Source: Heterotrichella gracilis (taxonomy: Eukaryota; Sar; Xanthophyceae; Tribonematales; Xanthonemataceae). Taken from it: a DNA stretch of 64,000 bases. A program made the position numbers and the translations under genes. Below are positions 23,179 to 33,423 of the stretch, one piece after another. The notes below the pieces were generated by a model. It worked only from the letters and a program-made list of their open reading frames with translations, made no database searches and was not told the origin of the DNA. Positions within the stretch are counted from its first letter, which is position 1. The number at the start of each line of letters is the position of its first letter. The stretch is taken from contig JAULBX010011101.1 in the NCBI GenBank assembly GCA_032358255.1, positions 1 to 64,000 of the forward strand, read 5' to 3'.

Positions 23179-23673
23179 GCGGCTGGGAGTGGGGGTGGGG
23201 TTGGAGTGGAGCAGCATTTGGGGGCATGGTGTGGCGCGGGCGTGCATGTCCTCTGCCTGCTGAGGGCTGCCAGCTGTGGGGGTGCGTGATGCACTCCATG
23301 GCGTGCTGGGATGGGGTGGCTGGGGGGCAGGGCTACGGACGGCCATGTCCACATGTCAAGTGCTGCCAACTGGGCTTGGCGCTGTGGCACTAGCGGAGAT
23401 GTGTGTCCCAGTGCGGGAGGGTTGTATATTTGGCGCGGCAAACACTTGGCCTGTGCCACAGGGAGGCTTCAGCAGCCAAGTGGCAGAGCAGCTGCGGTGA
23501 CATTTCCCTACAGTGGAACTTTTCCCTTCAAACCTGGCTGTTTTTCTGTCTGTGCTTTGTCTCCATACGTTTTTAGCTACTCAGCAAATATGATTCATGA
23601 CACTGGGTGCACTTGTACCACACCCACAGACCTACCAGTAATCTCTGTTGTGCAAATATGAATTCCGCTAAAA

Positions 23674-23678
23674 TGTAA
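23674..23678 (+). terminator. Candidate TGTAA poly(A) signal for CDH1
   Basis: TGTAA, the usual green-algal signal, about 500 bases after the stop codon. Confidence 0.3.
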
Positions 23679-24593
23679 CAATACCTCTTGCCTGCTCAAG
23701 TCTGAGGTTTGCTGGAACCCCTTGTACCCGGCAAGTAGGCTTGCCACAAGCGATATGCGCTGCACCTTCAATTCTGGTCATTCTGAGTGAGGTGGTGACC
23801 CGTTCATGTTGGGACGTCGCTGTCCACTGGCACTTGACACTGTGTGAACTGTCTGGACGTTGCTCTCCCATTGAAATTATTTAACATTTTATTTCAAAGG
23901 TATTTTGTGACGTCCCGCTAGTGCTGCTAGAGTAGAGTCCACTTGCACTTGACACAGTGTGAACACCAGGGCAACCACCAATACCTCCGAGGCACCCACG
24001 TAATTGCGTTCACTTTGGCTCTTGTGGCATTGCTACTCTGCAATCAACCCATGTGAGCGTGCTTGTGGGTTTTGAGGTAGACCATCATCATTCGGCAGGA
24101 CTCCTGGCAGTAGTACAGTACTACGGGGTTGTTTGCTCTGACCCACCCGCCCACACTGCGCTCGCAGTGCATTGTGACAAACTAAGCATGATGTCAGTAC
24201 AGGGGATGAGGTAGGGTACTGCCTTTGCCTAATCGTCCCCAATCAGTGCTAATTGCAATAGTCAGCGCGATGGTGTTGTGGACTTTGCTGTGCTAACATG
24301 TGTGTTTGATAGCCTACCTACATGCAGCAGAACTGTGCACATCGTTCTAATTGTGAGTTTGAAGCTAAACACATAGCAGGTGTGCAGCTATACCGTGTTC
24401 ATTGAAAACCGTCAAGCAATGTGTGAAACCAGTCATTCAAAATTGGAAGCAGCTAAGCTGCACACAGTGCTACGATGCTGATGCGGTGCCTAGGCCCTAA
24501 ACACAGCATGTTGCAAGGCAGTGTCAGACTTGCGCATTTGTTGAGTACCATATGTTCAAGAATGGAGAATGTCATCACAAGGGTCACAAGATA

Positions 24594-24598
24594 TTACA
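24594..24598 (-). terminator. Candidate TGTAA poly(A) signal for SAM synthetase
   Basis: TGTAA on the minus strand, about 410 bases past the stop codon. Confidence 0.3.
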
Positions 24599-25009
24599 TT
24601 TATGAAGCAGTAGAGCTCAGGGAAAGCGAATGTCCATATAGCGGCTCCAATAGGAAGCCATATTGGTAACTTGAAAACTGGTGCCGCTGGAGGTAAGGCA
24701 AAGCAAAACTAAATACTGACACGCTACGAGCTACTTTTGGCTACTGCTTTCTGCCACTGGGAAGCGGCGGCTGTTGCTGACAGGTGCTGACTGAGCCCAT
24801 CGCTGCAGCCTGGCGTCCACCGCAAAGGCATGATTTATGGGCTGCTCCGCCAAGCCAAGGCTCCAGCACAGTCCACTCTCGCAAGTGGGCAGCATAGCAC
24901 TGTCCGGTGCGCCGGGGCAACGCTCGCTGGGTGAAACCCCCGTCAGTGAGCGGGAAGACCTTCCGCCCTTGGGAGACGCGAGCTGAGCGTAACCACTCAA
25001 GCCCACTGT

Positions 25010-27362
25010 TTACACAGTGAGTGGGATGACCTTCTCCCATGTGAAGTCCGGGTCGTCGCGCCCAAAGTGGCCGTAGGCAGCGGTCTTGATGTACCGGTTG
25101 CCGCCGCGCTTGAGCTCAAGGTTCTTGCCGATCATGCCTGCAGCACCAGGGGTAGCGTTGTTAGGTACAGCATGCACAAGCCACACCCTAAAACTGTTGC
25201 CTCTAGACAGCTGAATGCACCTGGCATATCCCGCCCCAAAAGCTGCAGAACCGGCTGCCACAGCTGCAGTGTGTTGTATATGGCAAGATGTGCAAGCTTT
25301 GCAATGCTGGGGTGGCAGTGGCATGTGTACCCACTGCAGCAGGCGGCGGTATCGCACCTGGGCGGAAGTCGAACGCCTTCTTGACCGCCTCCAGGATCTC
25401 AGCATCGCCCACGGTGCCGGTGCCGTAGGTGTCCAAGAACACAGACAGGGGCTCGGGCACGCCAATGGCGTAGGACACCTGCACCAGGCACCTGCGGGCC
25501 AGGCCGCTGGCGACCACAGACTTGGCCGCCTGGCGGGCGATGTAGGCCCCGGAGCGGTCCACCTTGGTGGGGTCCTTGCCAGAGAAGGCGCCACCGCCGT
25601 GTGCGCCCCAGCCGCCGTATGTGTCAATGATGATTTTCCTGCCGGTCAGGCCGGCGTCCCCGTGGGGGCCGCCGATCACAAAGCGGCCTGAGGGGTTGAG
25701 GTGGAAGATGGTCTTGTCGTCCAGGTACTTCTCGGGCACCACGGTCTTGATCACGTGCTCCATCAGGTCGGCGTGGATCTGAGAGTTGGTGACGTCGGGC
25801 GAGTGCTGGGTGGAGATGAGGATGGTGTGCACGCGGATGGGCACCACGGCGCCGTTGTCCTTCTTGTACTCCACAGTCACCTGCAGATCATGATTAAGGG
25901 TTTAGGGTTCAGAAGGGGAGGCTTGCTGTTAATGAGTGCCTTTCTATAGGCACAGGACAGCACAGGCAAAGAGTCCCACATGGAAAGCAAGCAGCTGAGA
26001 TTTAAACTGGACCAAGTGCATGAAAAAAATCGAGCCAGAGGGACGCAGGAGCATACCTGGGTCTTGCCATCGGGCCTCAGCCACGGGCACACGCCGTTCT
26101 TGCGGACCTCGGTCAGCTTGTAGCCCAGCTGGGTGGCCAGCATGTGGGTGAGGGGCATCAGCTCGGGGGTCTCGTCGGTGGCATAGCCAAACATGTGGCC
26201 CTGGTCACCGGCACCAATCTCCTCCAGGGTCTTGGTCCCCATACCGTGCACGCCCTGGCCGATATCTGGGGACTGCTCCTCCAGGTGGACCAGGACCTTG
26301 CAGTTTGCGCAGTCCAGACCCACGTCGTCGGAGATGAAGCCAATCTCCTTCACGGTCTTGCGCACCACCGCCTCGTAGTCCACCTTGGCCTTGGTGGTGA
26401 TCTCACCGAACACCATCACCATGTTGGTCTTGGTGGCAGTCTCGCAGGCCACCTGCAGGAGGCGCAGGAGGGTAGTTCAAGCAGCAGCTAGGTTTCAAAA
26501 GCCGGTAGATGAAAGTGGAGACTAGAACAGGCAGCGCAGGTAGCTCAAGCAGCAGCTAGCTGTCAAAAGCCAGTGGCTAAAATGGAGCACAGCACAGGCA
26601 GGGCAGGGAGTTGAAGCAACAGCTAGCTTTCAAAGCCAGTGGCTGGAAAGGGAGAACAGGACAGGCAGTGGAAAGTAGGCTGTGGGTTACCTTTGACTCG
26701 GGATCCTGCTCCAAGCAGGCGTCAAGGACGGCATCGGACACCTGCACACACACAAAGCCATGTCAAGGCTTGGGCTATGGGTGGGGGAGCCCAGAGGGTG
26801 GATCTTCAGGCATGGACAGGTCGAAGGTTGTGACAAGCATCAACGGACTCCATCTGTCACCAAAAGAATACAGGTTATACAGAACGTCACTTTTCCCAAC
26901 GGGTGGAAGAACCTTCTTAATTTAGTCAGGCACTTGGTCGGCAACAGATCACATGCAGGGGTACAGGTCTGCAGCAACCAAGCCTAGCCGAAAGAAGCGA
27001 CGTAAAACAAGGACACCAGCTTGTGACAACCATTGGGCAACGTCAGAGACTAAAACAACCGGCTGCCTCTCAAGGCAACTTTTTGTATTGCTGGTAGCAT
27101 GCCACTGCATTAACAGGGATCCAACTGTGCCCAACTCAAAATACTCGACGAAGCATAGAACCAACGGCAACCCAGTAAGACTAGATCAAACCCTGCCCCT
27201 TCGAATTGGTATTCGTGCAATTCGAGTTGAGTTTGGGTTCACAGATCTCAGTGATCGTGGCCGAGCAGATCATCATACCTGATCGCAGAGCTTATCGGGG
27301 TGCCCCTCGTTCACGGACTCGGAGGTGAACAGGAAAGTGCCGATTTCTCCGGACTGAGCCAT
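25010..27362 (-). CDS. metK: S-adenosylmethionine synthetase
   Basis: Makes S-adenosylmethionine from methionine and ATP. The complete gene has five exons on the minus strand: 27362-27279, 26741-26691, 26452-26057, 25880-25358 and 25137-25010. They total 1,182 bases, giving 393 residues, exactly the plant/algal length. Recognised motifs are [17 protein letters not shown] near the N-terminus (methionine/ATP site), the ATP-loop [15 protein letters not shown], and the phosphate-binding [20 protein letters not shown]. The C-terminal domain carries [14 protein letters not shown]. Three of the internal exons begin with GT immediately after AG. Intron 2 contains a three-copy tandem repeat of about 67 bp. 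The gene diverges from the HDHD2-type gene, with about 770 bases between start codons. Confidence 0.98.
26471..26675 (-). repeat. Three-copy 67-bp tandem repeat in SAM synthetase intron
   Basis: Units start near 26472, 26540 and 26607 and share GCAGCTAG, TCAAA(A)GCC and ACAGGCAG-type blocks. It is intronic and non-coding. Confidence 0.85.
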
Positions 27363-28136
27363 CTTGACTCCTGCAAGTAACAGAGCATGGGTTACAGGAA
27401 GTTGGCATGGAATATTTTGCGCATTGAGCTTGGCGGGGAGGGAGCATGGTGGGTGGTCGGGTAGCAGAAGAGCTCACCTTGATCCGCTCAAGGTATCTTG
27501 CGAGATGAAAGCAAGGGTGATCGAGAGGTTCTCTAACTCGTCAATGCGGTTGACGTCCAGATCATCACGGCTTTATACCTTCTCCACGCCGCAACCCCCA
27601 CTCTGGCCGCCAACTTCACTCCTCGCTTTCCCTACATGTTTATGCCCCAATTGGTTGCAAGATGCAAATGCCCAAAAGGTTGAAGCGCAAAGCTCGCTCC
27701 GTAGTGGAGTCGCCAAGTATCAGCCTCATTTGTTTCAGCCTGTATCCAGCACCGGTTCTGCTGAACATGGCACAATCCCACTATGCATGCATTCAAGGGC
27801 CAACAAATGCAGACATGCGGGTCTCCGTGTGTGCGTCGTGTCGGCTGTGAGAAGCAAGCCTGTCACCTTCATACGCGTGGCATGTTCTGCAGTTGACTGC
27901 AAACCAGACCTTTCTTGCGGTTGACGCCATCAGTTACCAGAACAGCCACAGTCAGAGGCACCAGGTGAGGATTGCATGCGTGGGTTGCCACTTTGCACCT
28001 CTGCATTTCAAGCCAGTGTGAAAACATGTGCTGCTGGATTTGCTTCAAGTGTTTTCAACTGTACACAACCATAGCACTCACAGAACAATTATGACGGCAT
28101 GCGGGATGTGCTTTGCTCAGGACACACCCCACGGCC
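27363..28136. promoter_or_regulatory. Divergent intergenic/promoter region
   Basis: Separates the start codons of SAM synthetase (minus) and the HDHD2-type gene (plus), so it should hold both promoters and 5' leaders. No clear TATA box or other motif could be assigned. Confidence 0.4.
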
Positions 28137-30525
28137 ATGGCCTCCCCCACCAATCGCATCGAAGGAGTCCTGATAGACTTGAACGGCACCCTGCACGTGG
28201 GCAAGTCTGAGATACCTGGAAGTGTTCAGGCCCTGAAGAACCTGCGGGCTGCGGGCCTCAAGGCACGTACTTGGTGTAAAAGCCCGCCTTATTTGTTTTT
28301 TCCCATGTTTTTTTCCATGGTCTAGTCAACCAGGTACACAGCACAAGTGGTAGTTGGTCTGGGGTGCCTGGGTGTTGTGCAACATACCGTAATCAAACAA
28401 TCATTCGCCCATGGTATCATTTGCGACAAGGAGACCCAGGATGGCCGTGTCATGCTGGCATTAAAAGTTTCCAAAATTTTTTACTCTACCCTCTGACAGT
28501 CAAATGTTGCTTTATAGGTGCGGTTCGTTACCAACACGACAAAGGACACGGTGTCCAATCTGCTGATGCTGGTGCAGTCCCTGGGGTTTGAGCTGCACAG
28601 GAAAGAGGTATGCACACCTGCACTGCACAGCCAATTTGCACGTCGGGGGGTGATTGTGCACATGATTCCTTTCAACGACATTACCGTATCTTGATTGTTG
28701 GATGTATTGCCTGTGTGTCAATGCCTTATGTTCACCTTGCACTTGAACAAAATTTTCTATCTACCTATTATTAGATGTACCATGGTGAATCAAGGAAAAT
28801 TGAAATAGATGCGCGCTGATGCCGCTTACCACCTTCACAGCATCAGCGCTGGCTGGCTGCTCTGAAATAACTACCGGCTGCCTTCAATTTATTCCACCCA
28901 ATTTCCATGTGCACACAGGTTTTTTCCTCCCTGCAAGCTGCCCGCAAGCTCGTCCAGGACCGGCGGCTGCGTCCATACCTGCTCCTGCACCCCACAGCAT
29001 ATGAACAGGATTTTGAGTGTCATATTTGCCCCGGGTTTGCCTGCATTGATCCTCCCCTTTCCATTTGCACACAGGTGTTTTCCTCCCTGCAAGCCGCCTG
29101 CAAGCTACTCCAGGATCGGCAGCTGCGGCCATACCTGCTCCTGCACCCCAACGCCATGCCGGATTTCTCTACGTTGGACCAGGAATACCCTAATGCCGTG
29201 GTGGTAGGGTTGGCCAAGGAGGTGTTCAGCTTTGAAAACATGAACAAGGCCTTCCGGTGAGGCTAATCTTATTACGGTCGACAATGAGCATCGCATTTGG
29301 TGGCAAGGGTAACCGTAGCTACACAGCTAGCTTGAGATCGATGGTATGAAGTGTGGAGTGGCGTAGCACAATTCTGGACACAGATTATATCTGGTCGCTG
29401 ACCAGACAGCTAGGGTGCTCACCAGCATGTATACTGGCCGCATGCCGCATGACGCTAGGTCTCAGATGATGTCAGTTGTAGTACTATTGACAACCCTTGG
29501 ATGGCCCTGCAGGCATCTAGTCCATGGCACATCATGGCCTACGCCACTGGTATTGTGACGGGCATAGATATATTTATGTGCGTTCGATCACTACAGCCAG
29601 ATTAGCATTCAGCACTACTGTGAATGCCTTGCACTACTCAGCCCTGTCCTTGCACGGCTTTTACCTTGTGAGCTGCGCAGCATCTTGATGGATAGCCCTG
29701 ATCCAGGTGTAGGGTTTAGGGTTTGACATCAGGCATCCGTTTTTGTTTATAACTACATACGTCACCTTGTGGGCCACGCAGCATCTTGATGGATAGCCCC
29801 GCGGCGCAGCTGATTGCCATTCACAAGGGGAGGTATTTCAAGGAGGAGGATGGCATCTCACTGGGGCCGGGACCCTACGTGGCGGCCCTGGAGTACGCCA
29901 CTGCCAAGACAGCACAGGTGCGTGTATGGACCAGCCTTTAACAGCCTTGGGGTTGTGAGCGTAAAGGATCAGCACCTGCTGTCAGCTTGACTGTGGCTAA
30001 TGTCCAGGACCACTTTGGTTGCAAGCGCTCTGCTGCAAATGGGCTCATGCCAAATGGGATATTAGTACCATTTATTATAGTGGCTGTATGCGATGGTCGC
30101 TACATGCAAGCATATTTGCAAGCATATGGCGATTTCAGCAAATTTCGCTGTGACGTTTCAGCACATGCACGTATACAAGTACTCTACCTGATAATTTTGC
30201 CTGTGTGTTTATAACGCATTTTCCATTTCATAATTCGCTTTTTTTCATTCATGCTGCCCGCGTGCAGGTTGTGGGCAAACCCATGCCCTCGTTCTTCCAG
30301 CTGGCACTCGAGGACATGGGCTGCGATGCGCGCCACGTGGTCATGGTTGGGGACGATGTGCGGGACGATGTAGGGGGCGCACAAGGGGCAGGCCTGCGTG
30401 GCGTGCTGGTGCAAACGGGGAAGTACCGTCCCGGGGATGAGGCTGCGCATGGCGTCACCCCGGATGCAACGGTGCCAGATTTTGCTGCGGCAGTTGAGTG
30501 GGTGCTCCAGCGCACAAAGGCGTAG
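28137..30525 (+). CDS. HDHD2: HDHD2-type HAD-superfamily phosphatase
   Basis: HAD hydrolase of the HDHD2/LHPP group, probably a small-molecule phosphatase of unproven substrate. Five exons (28137-28262, 28518-28607, 29075-29256, 29782-29917, 30268-30525) give 263 residues in frame throughout. The four HAD motifs are visible: [26 protein letters not shown], the lysine in [22 protein letters not shown]. Motif I has Asn where many HAD enzymes have the second Asp, as in HDHD2. The cap carries [19 protein letters not shown] and [14 protein letters not shown]. The ATG at 28137 is chosen because homology starts at once. Intron 1 appears to use a GC donor (AAG then GCACGT), since only that junction keeps frame. 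Introns 2 and 3 contain shadow exon starts. Confidence 0.95.
28908..28998 (+). repeat. Shadow copy of HDHD2 exon 3 start
   Basis: About 90 bases match 29063-29150, including the acceptor (CACACAGGT) and CATACCTGCTCCTGCACCCC. The period is 155 bp. Confidence 0.92.
29655..29730 (+). repeat. Shadow copy of HDHD2 exon 4 start
   Basis: Contains GCAGCATCTTGATGGATAGC, identical to the true acceptor and exon start at 29779-29798, and is followed by TAGGGTTTAGGGTTTG. Confidence 0.92.
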
Positions 30526-30910
30526 CAAGGTGTGGAGTGTGTAGCATATAGCCTGTGCTCAATGTATATTACGCCCCGCTGGAATGTACTCGTACGCGCA
30601 GTGCTGGCAGCAGTAGATGTGGGGTGGGCAATAAAAACCATGTCTGTTGGGACGAGAGGCACGCACTTTGACCCATTTTAACTGGGTATAGCAAGCGCAT
30701 CAATCGTGCAATGGTGAAGGAACTTGGGTGGATGGGCAGGCCTACTGCAGCCAGTCCAGAACCTGCAGAACGAATTCACAGCCACAATTGTTCACACCAT
30801 CGTCCATTGATAGCTGTATCGCATGTGAACCCCAATCAAACTTCGTTGGCAATCCTGTCACTGGTGGTTCCCAGACCTTGATCATTGACCATCTAAATAC
30901 TTCCGGCTTT

Positions 30911-30962
30911 AGCAGGAGGACTTTAATATATCACCTCAATATATTAACGTCCTCCTGGCTTT
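30911..30962. repeat. Inverted repeat (about 21-bp arms)
   Basis: AGCAGGAGGACTTTAATATAT and its near-perfect reverse complement flank a loop of about 7 bases. A related GGACTTTAATGTATCAC stretch occurs at about 43488. Confidence 0.8.
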
Positions 30963-31580
30963 AGCTAGGTTTTCAAACTATTGGAATAGGTTGAAATTAA
31001 TTTTTGAGGCATGCCCGGCAATTGAGTTAATTTTGAGGCATGCCGGCATGTCTGCTGGCACAGATTTTGTCGGACTGTTGCCATTGTTCCCATATATCCC
31101 CTATTATATTTATAGGTGCCACCATGGATGGTGCTATGCTTGTTCTTTAATCCTTTCTTTTCTAGAAATCCAGCCAGCATGCCAATGGAAGGCAATGCCC
31201 ACACTTTGGCCACCTTTGCAATTTGGAAATTGGCGGCCAAGCTTCTTGTGACAGGAATCGAATTAATCAACTGCCATTAGCTGGGGTCCATATTACACAC
31301 CTTTATTGACATATGGCAACACATGAAAAAACAGTAATTAATGTTCAATGCTATGGCAACGCAATCAATCAAATTTTGCTCACAGCTAGCGCAGACTGCA
31401 CTGCCAAAGCAACTGCTGGAACACCACCATGGCGCCCTAGTGAGGCTTGTCAACCCCGTCCTGCCACCCTCGGCTACAAACCAACTGCACCCCTCTGTCC
31501 CTTGACCCACCCAACGACAGTGCTACACAACCAACGCCGATTTGTCACGCGAACAGCTCCAGCAACTTGCTGGCAACTTT

Positions 31581-31585
31581 TTACA
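31581..31585 (-). terminator. Candidate TGTAA poly(A) signal for AN1 zinc-finger gene
   Basis: TGTAA on the minus strand, 174 bases after the stop. Confidence 0.4.
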
Positions 31586-31704
31586 CCCTGCAAATGCCCA
31601 AGAAAGTCAAACACCGATGTTGATGTGTTTGTCACCTCGCTGTGTTGTCTTGCCTTGCCACTGTGGCCGCTGCAGCATTTTGCCAACAGCTCCTGCTGCC
31701 TGCA

Positions 31705-31737
31705 GTGCCCGCCGGGTGCTGCCTCTCCACATGCGCC
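31705..31737 (-). repeat. Shadow copy of AN1-gene coding end, beyond the stop codon
   Basis: GGTGCTGCCTCTCCACATGC is identical to coding bases at about 31805-31827. The copy lies past the stop codon and is joined to it by ACCCTAAACCCTAAA. Confidence 0.92.
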
Positions 31738-31758
31738 AACCCTAAACCCTAAATCAGC

Positions 31759-33423
31759 TCACGACACCACGCAGCTGCTGCTGCTGCTGCCTGCTGTACC
31801 AGCCAGGTGCTGCCTCTCCACATGCGCCACCAGCGCCACAGGGTCGTTGAACACCTGGCTGCAGTGGGGGCAGCGGTCGGTGCCCCCACGCGCGGCGGCC
31901 GTGGCGGGGTTGGGCGTCGGCGGCTCGGGGTTCTGGTGGCGAAGCTCGTAGTGGTTGATGAGCTCGGGAACTGATGCAAAGCTGGTCCCGCACAGCTGGC
32001 ACACCTCTCGACCCTGCCCCTGGAGGGGCTGGGAGGGTGGTTGTGGGCGGTGCGCTTGGGTGGGTTGGGCGCGCGCCTGGGACGGTTGCGCCTGCGCAAG
32101 CAGGGGTGGGCAGGTGGGCGAGGGCACAGGGGTTTGGGTTAGGTCAGCACATGTGTAGGGTTTAGGATTGGTCAGGGCATGTTGGATCCAGCGCTTGTGC
32201 TTCATTTCATTTGGCTCTCCACCAGGTATGAAGGTGTGCACGGGTGAAGGTGCAGCAAAAACATCACAGGGAACCTTGGGCTGAAGCTCATTTTTTTAGG
32301 GTTTTAGGGTGTGTACCTTGGGCTGGGTTTTTGGAGGAGCAGCGGGCTTGGCATTTGTGTCCACAGCGGTGCTACCAGTACCAAGCAAGTTGGAGAAGAG
32401 GCGCGACATGGAGGTTGTTTGCCTCGCCTGGGCCGCCCTGGCTGTGCTGGCTGCGGGAGCAAGTCACAGGGGAGAGGTGAGGGGCCAGCAGCACTATTTT
32501 AGGGTTTAGGGTTTAGGGTTTGGGGTGTAGGCAGTGCCACGGAGGTTGCGTGCCTCCCTTGCCCCCGCTTTGGCTGCCGTGGCTGAGGGAAGCAAAGCAC
32601 AGGGGAGGGGTGAGGAGCGGCACTGTCAGGGTTTAGGGTTTAGGCGGTGCCGTGGTTGCAACAGGTGTGGCGTAGCTATGAGGCTGCCTAGCTGCCATGC
32701 ATGCGCGTAACAGCTGCAGCAATAACCCACAAAGTCACATCTTATGTGCCGCATGTTTCGGTTTGCGGCAAGTTGGTAAGAGCCACATCCAGCAGGCCAT
32801 CACCTTGGGCACCCCCTCCATCCCTCGCCCATCCCACCAATGCAGCACTTTTTGTTTCAGTGTACAGCCAGCAGCATATCAACCAGAGCAGCAATTCTCG
32901 CCTGCCCTTCCGGGACACGCGTGCTCCCAGGGGAACCTGTGGCTTTAGGGTGTAGGGTGTAGGTGTAGGGTTTAGGGTTTAGGCCACGTTTCTTACCTGC
33001 CCTTCCCGGACAAGCATGGTCCCCAGGGAACCTGTGCTTCAGGCACACCTCCACAGCACAGTCCTTGCACTTGTACACGTTGACAGCTGTCAGCTTCTCC
33101 TTACAGCTGGGCACGGGGCACTTCCTCTTCTTGTGCACCTTGTTGTAGTTGTCCGGGTCGCACGCTGCTTGAGAATGGGCCTCGAAGGCCGCGTGGGGGT
33201 CCTCCCCGGGTTTTAGTTTTATGGCTTTGGCGCAAAGCGGGCAGATCACGGTGTCGTCAGCTGCTGCGTGGGGACAGCTGTGGGCAGCGTAGGTCCGGTG
33301 CTCCAGGCAATAAATGGCACGGCACCGGTCGCAGGTGAAGGGGAGGAAGTCAATTTGGCCGCAGTCGGACACGCTGCAGTGCTTTCCAATGCCCATCATA
33401 TCTGCCCGCTCCTGGCTGTCCAT
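31759..33423 (-). CDS. AN1/C2H2 zinc-finger stress-associated protein
   Basis: Resembles plant SAP11/13 and animal ZFAND2, which have paired AN1 fingers. These proteins bind ubiquitin or proteasome machinery under stress. Three exons (33423-32997, 32450-32317, 32091-31759) give 297 residues. AN1 finger 1 runs from CSVSDCGQIDFLPFTCDRC to HSC. AN1 finger 2 runs from CPVPSCKEKL to FPGDHAC. A low-complexity Ala/Gln/Pro linker follows. Two C2H2 fingers close the protein (CQLCGTSFASVPELINHYE and CPHCSQVFNDPVALVAHVE), then a Ser-rich tail ending CVVS. The start MDSQERADMM at 33423 is chosen just before AN1 homology. The frame is open far upstream, but that stretch is not protein-like. The middle exon (SRLFSNLLGTGSTAVDTN) is less conserved but phases match on both sides. 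Confidence 0.92.
32493..32525 (-). repeat. Interstitial telomere-like repeat
   Basis: Three to four TTTAGGG units in the AN1-gene intron, between the true exon and its shadow copy at 32527-32612. Confidence 0.85.
32527..32612 (-). repeat. Shadow copy of AN1-gene exon 2 start
   Basis: About 85 bases resemble 32400-32480 (GGAGGTTGCGTGCCTC versus GGAGGTTGTTTGCCTC, then AGGGGAGRGGTGAGG), with the exon start and the intron before it. It is followed by TTTAGGGTTTAGG. Confidence 0.85.
32898..32960 (-). repeat. Shadow copy of AN1-gene exon 1 end
   Basis: CGCCTGCCCTTCCGGGACA and CCCAGGGGAACCTGTG match the exon end near 32993-33043. The copy runs straight into TTTAGGGTGTAGGG. Confidence 0.88.

Larger units (their letters stand above)
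23179..25009. other. Convergent intergenic region
   Basis: Between the 3' ends of CDH1 and S-adenosylmethionine synthetase. It holds candidate TGTAA polyadenylation motifs for both genes. No coding sequence or structured repeat is supported. Confidence 0.5.
30526..31758. other. Convergent intergenic region with hairpin
   Basis: Between the 3' ends of the HDHD2-type and AN1 zinc-finger genes. It contains AATAAA at 30630-30635, a long inverted repeat (30911-30962), a duplicated GAGGCATGCC motif near 31010 and a copy of the AN1 gene's 3' coding sequence. No gene is supported. Confidence 0.5.

Noticed and set aside
22860-23393. Plus-strand frame in another phase over the last CDH1 exon
   Set aside because: Shadow of the WD40 exon; the true phase encodes canonical WD40 repeats and the terminal Ile-Arg.
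25215-25949. Plus-strand frames opposite SAM synthetase
   Set aside because: Antisense shadows of conserved exons.
32493-32525. Chromosome end (true telomere)
   Set aside because: Only three to four TTTAGGG units inside an intron, with similar short stretches scattered throughout. No terminal array exists.
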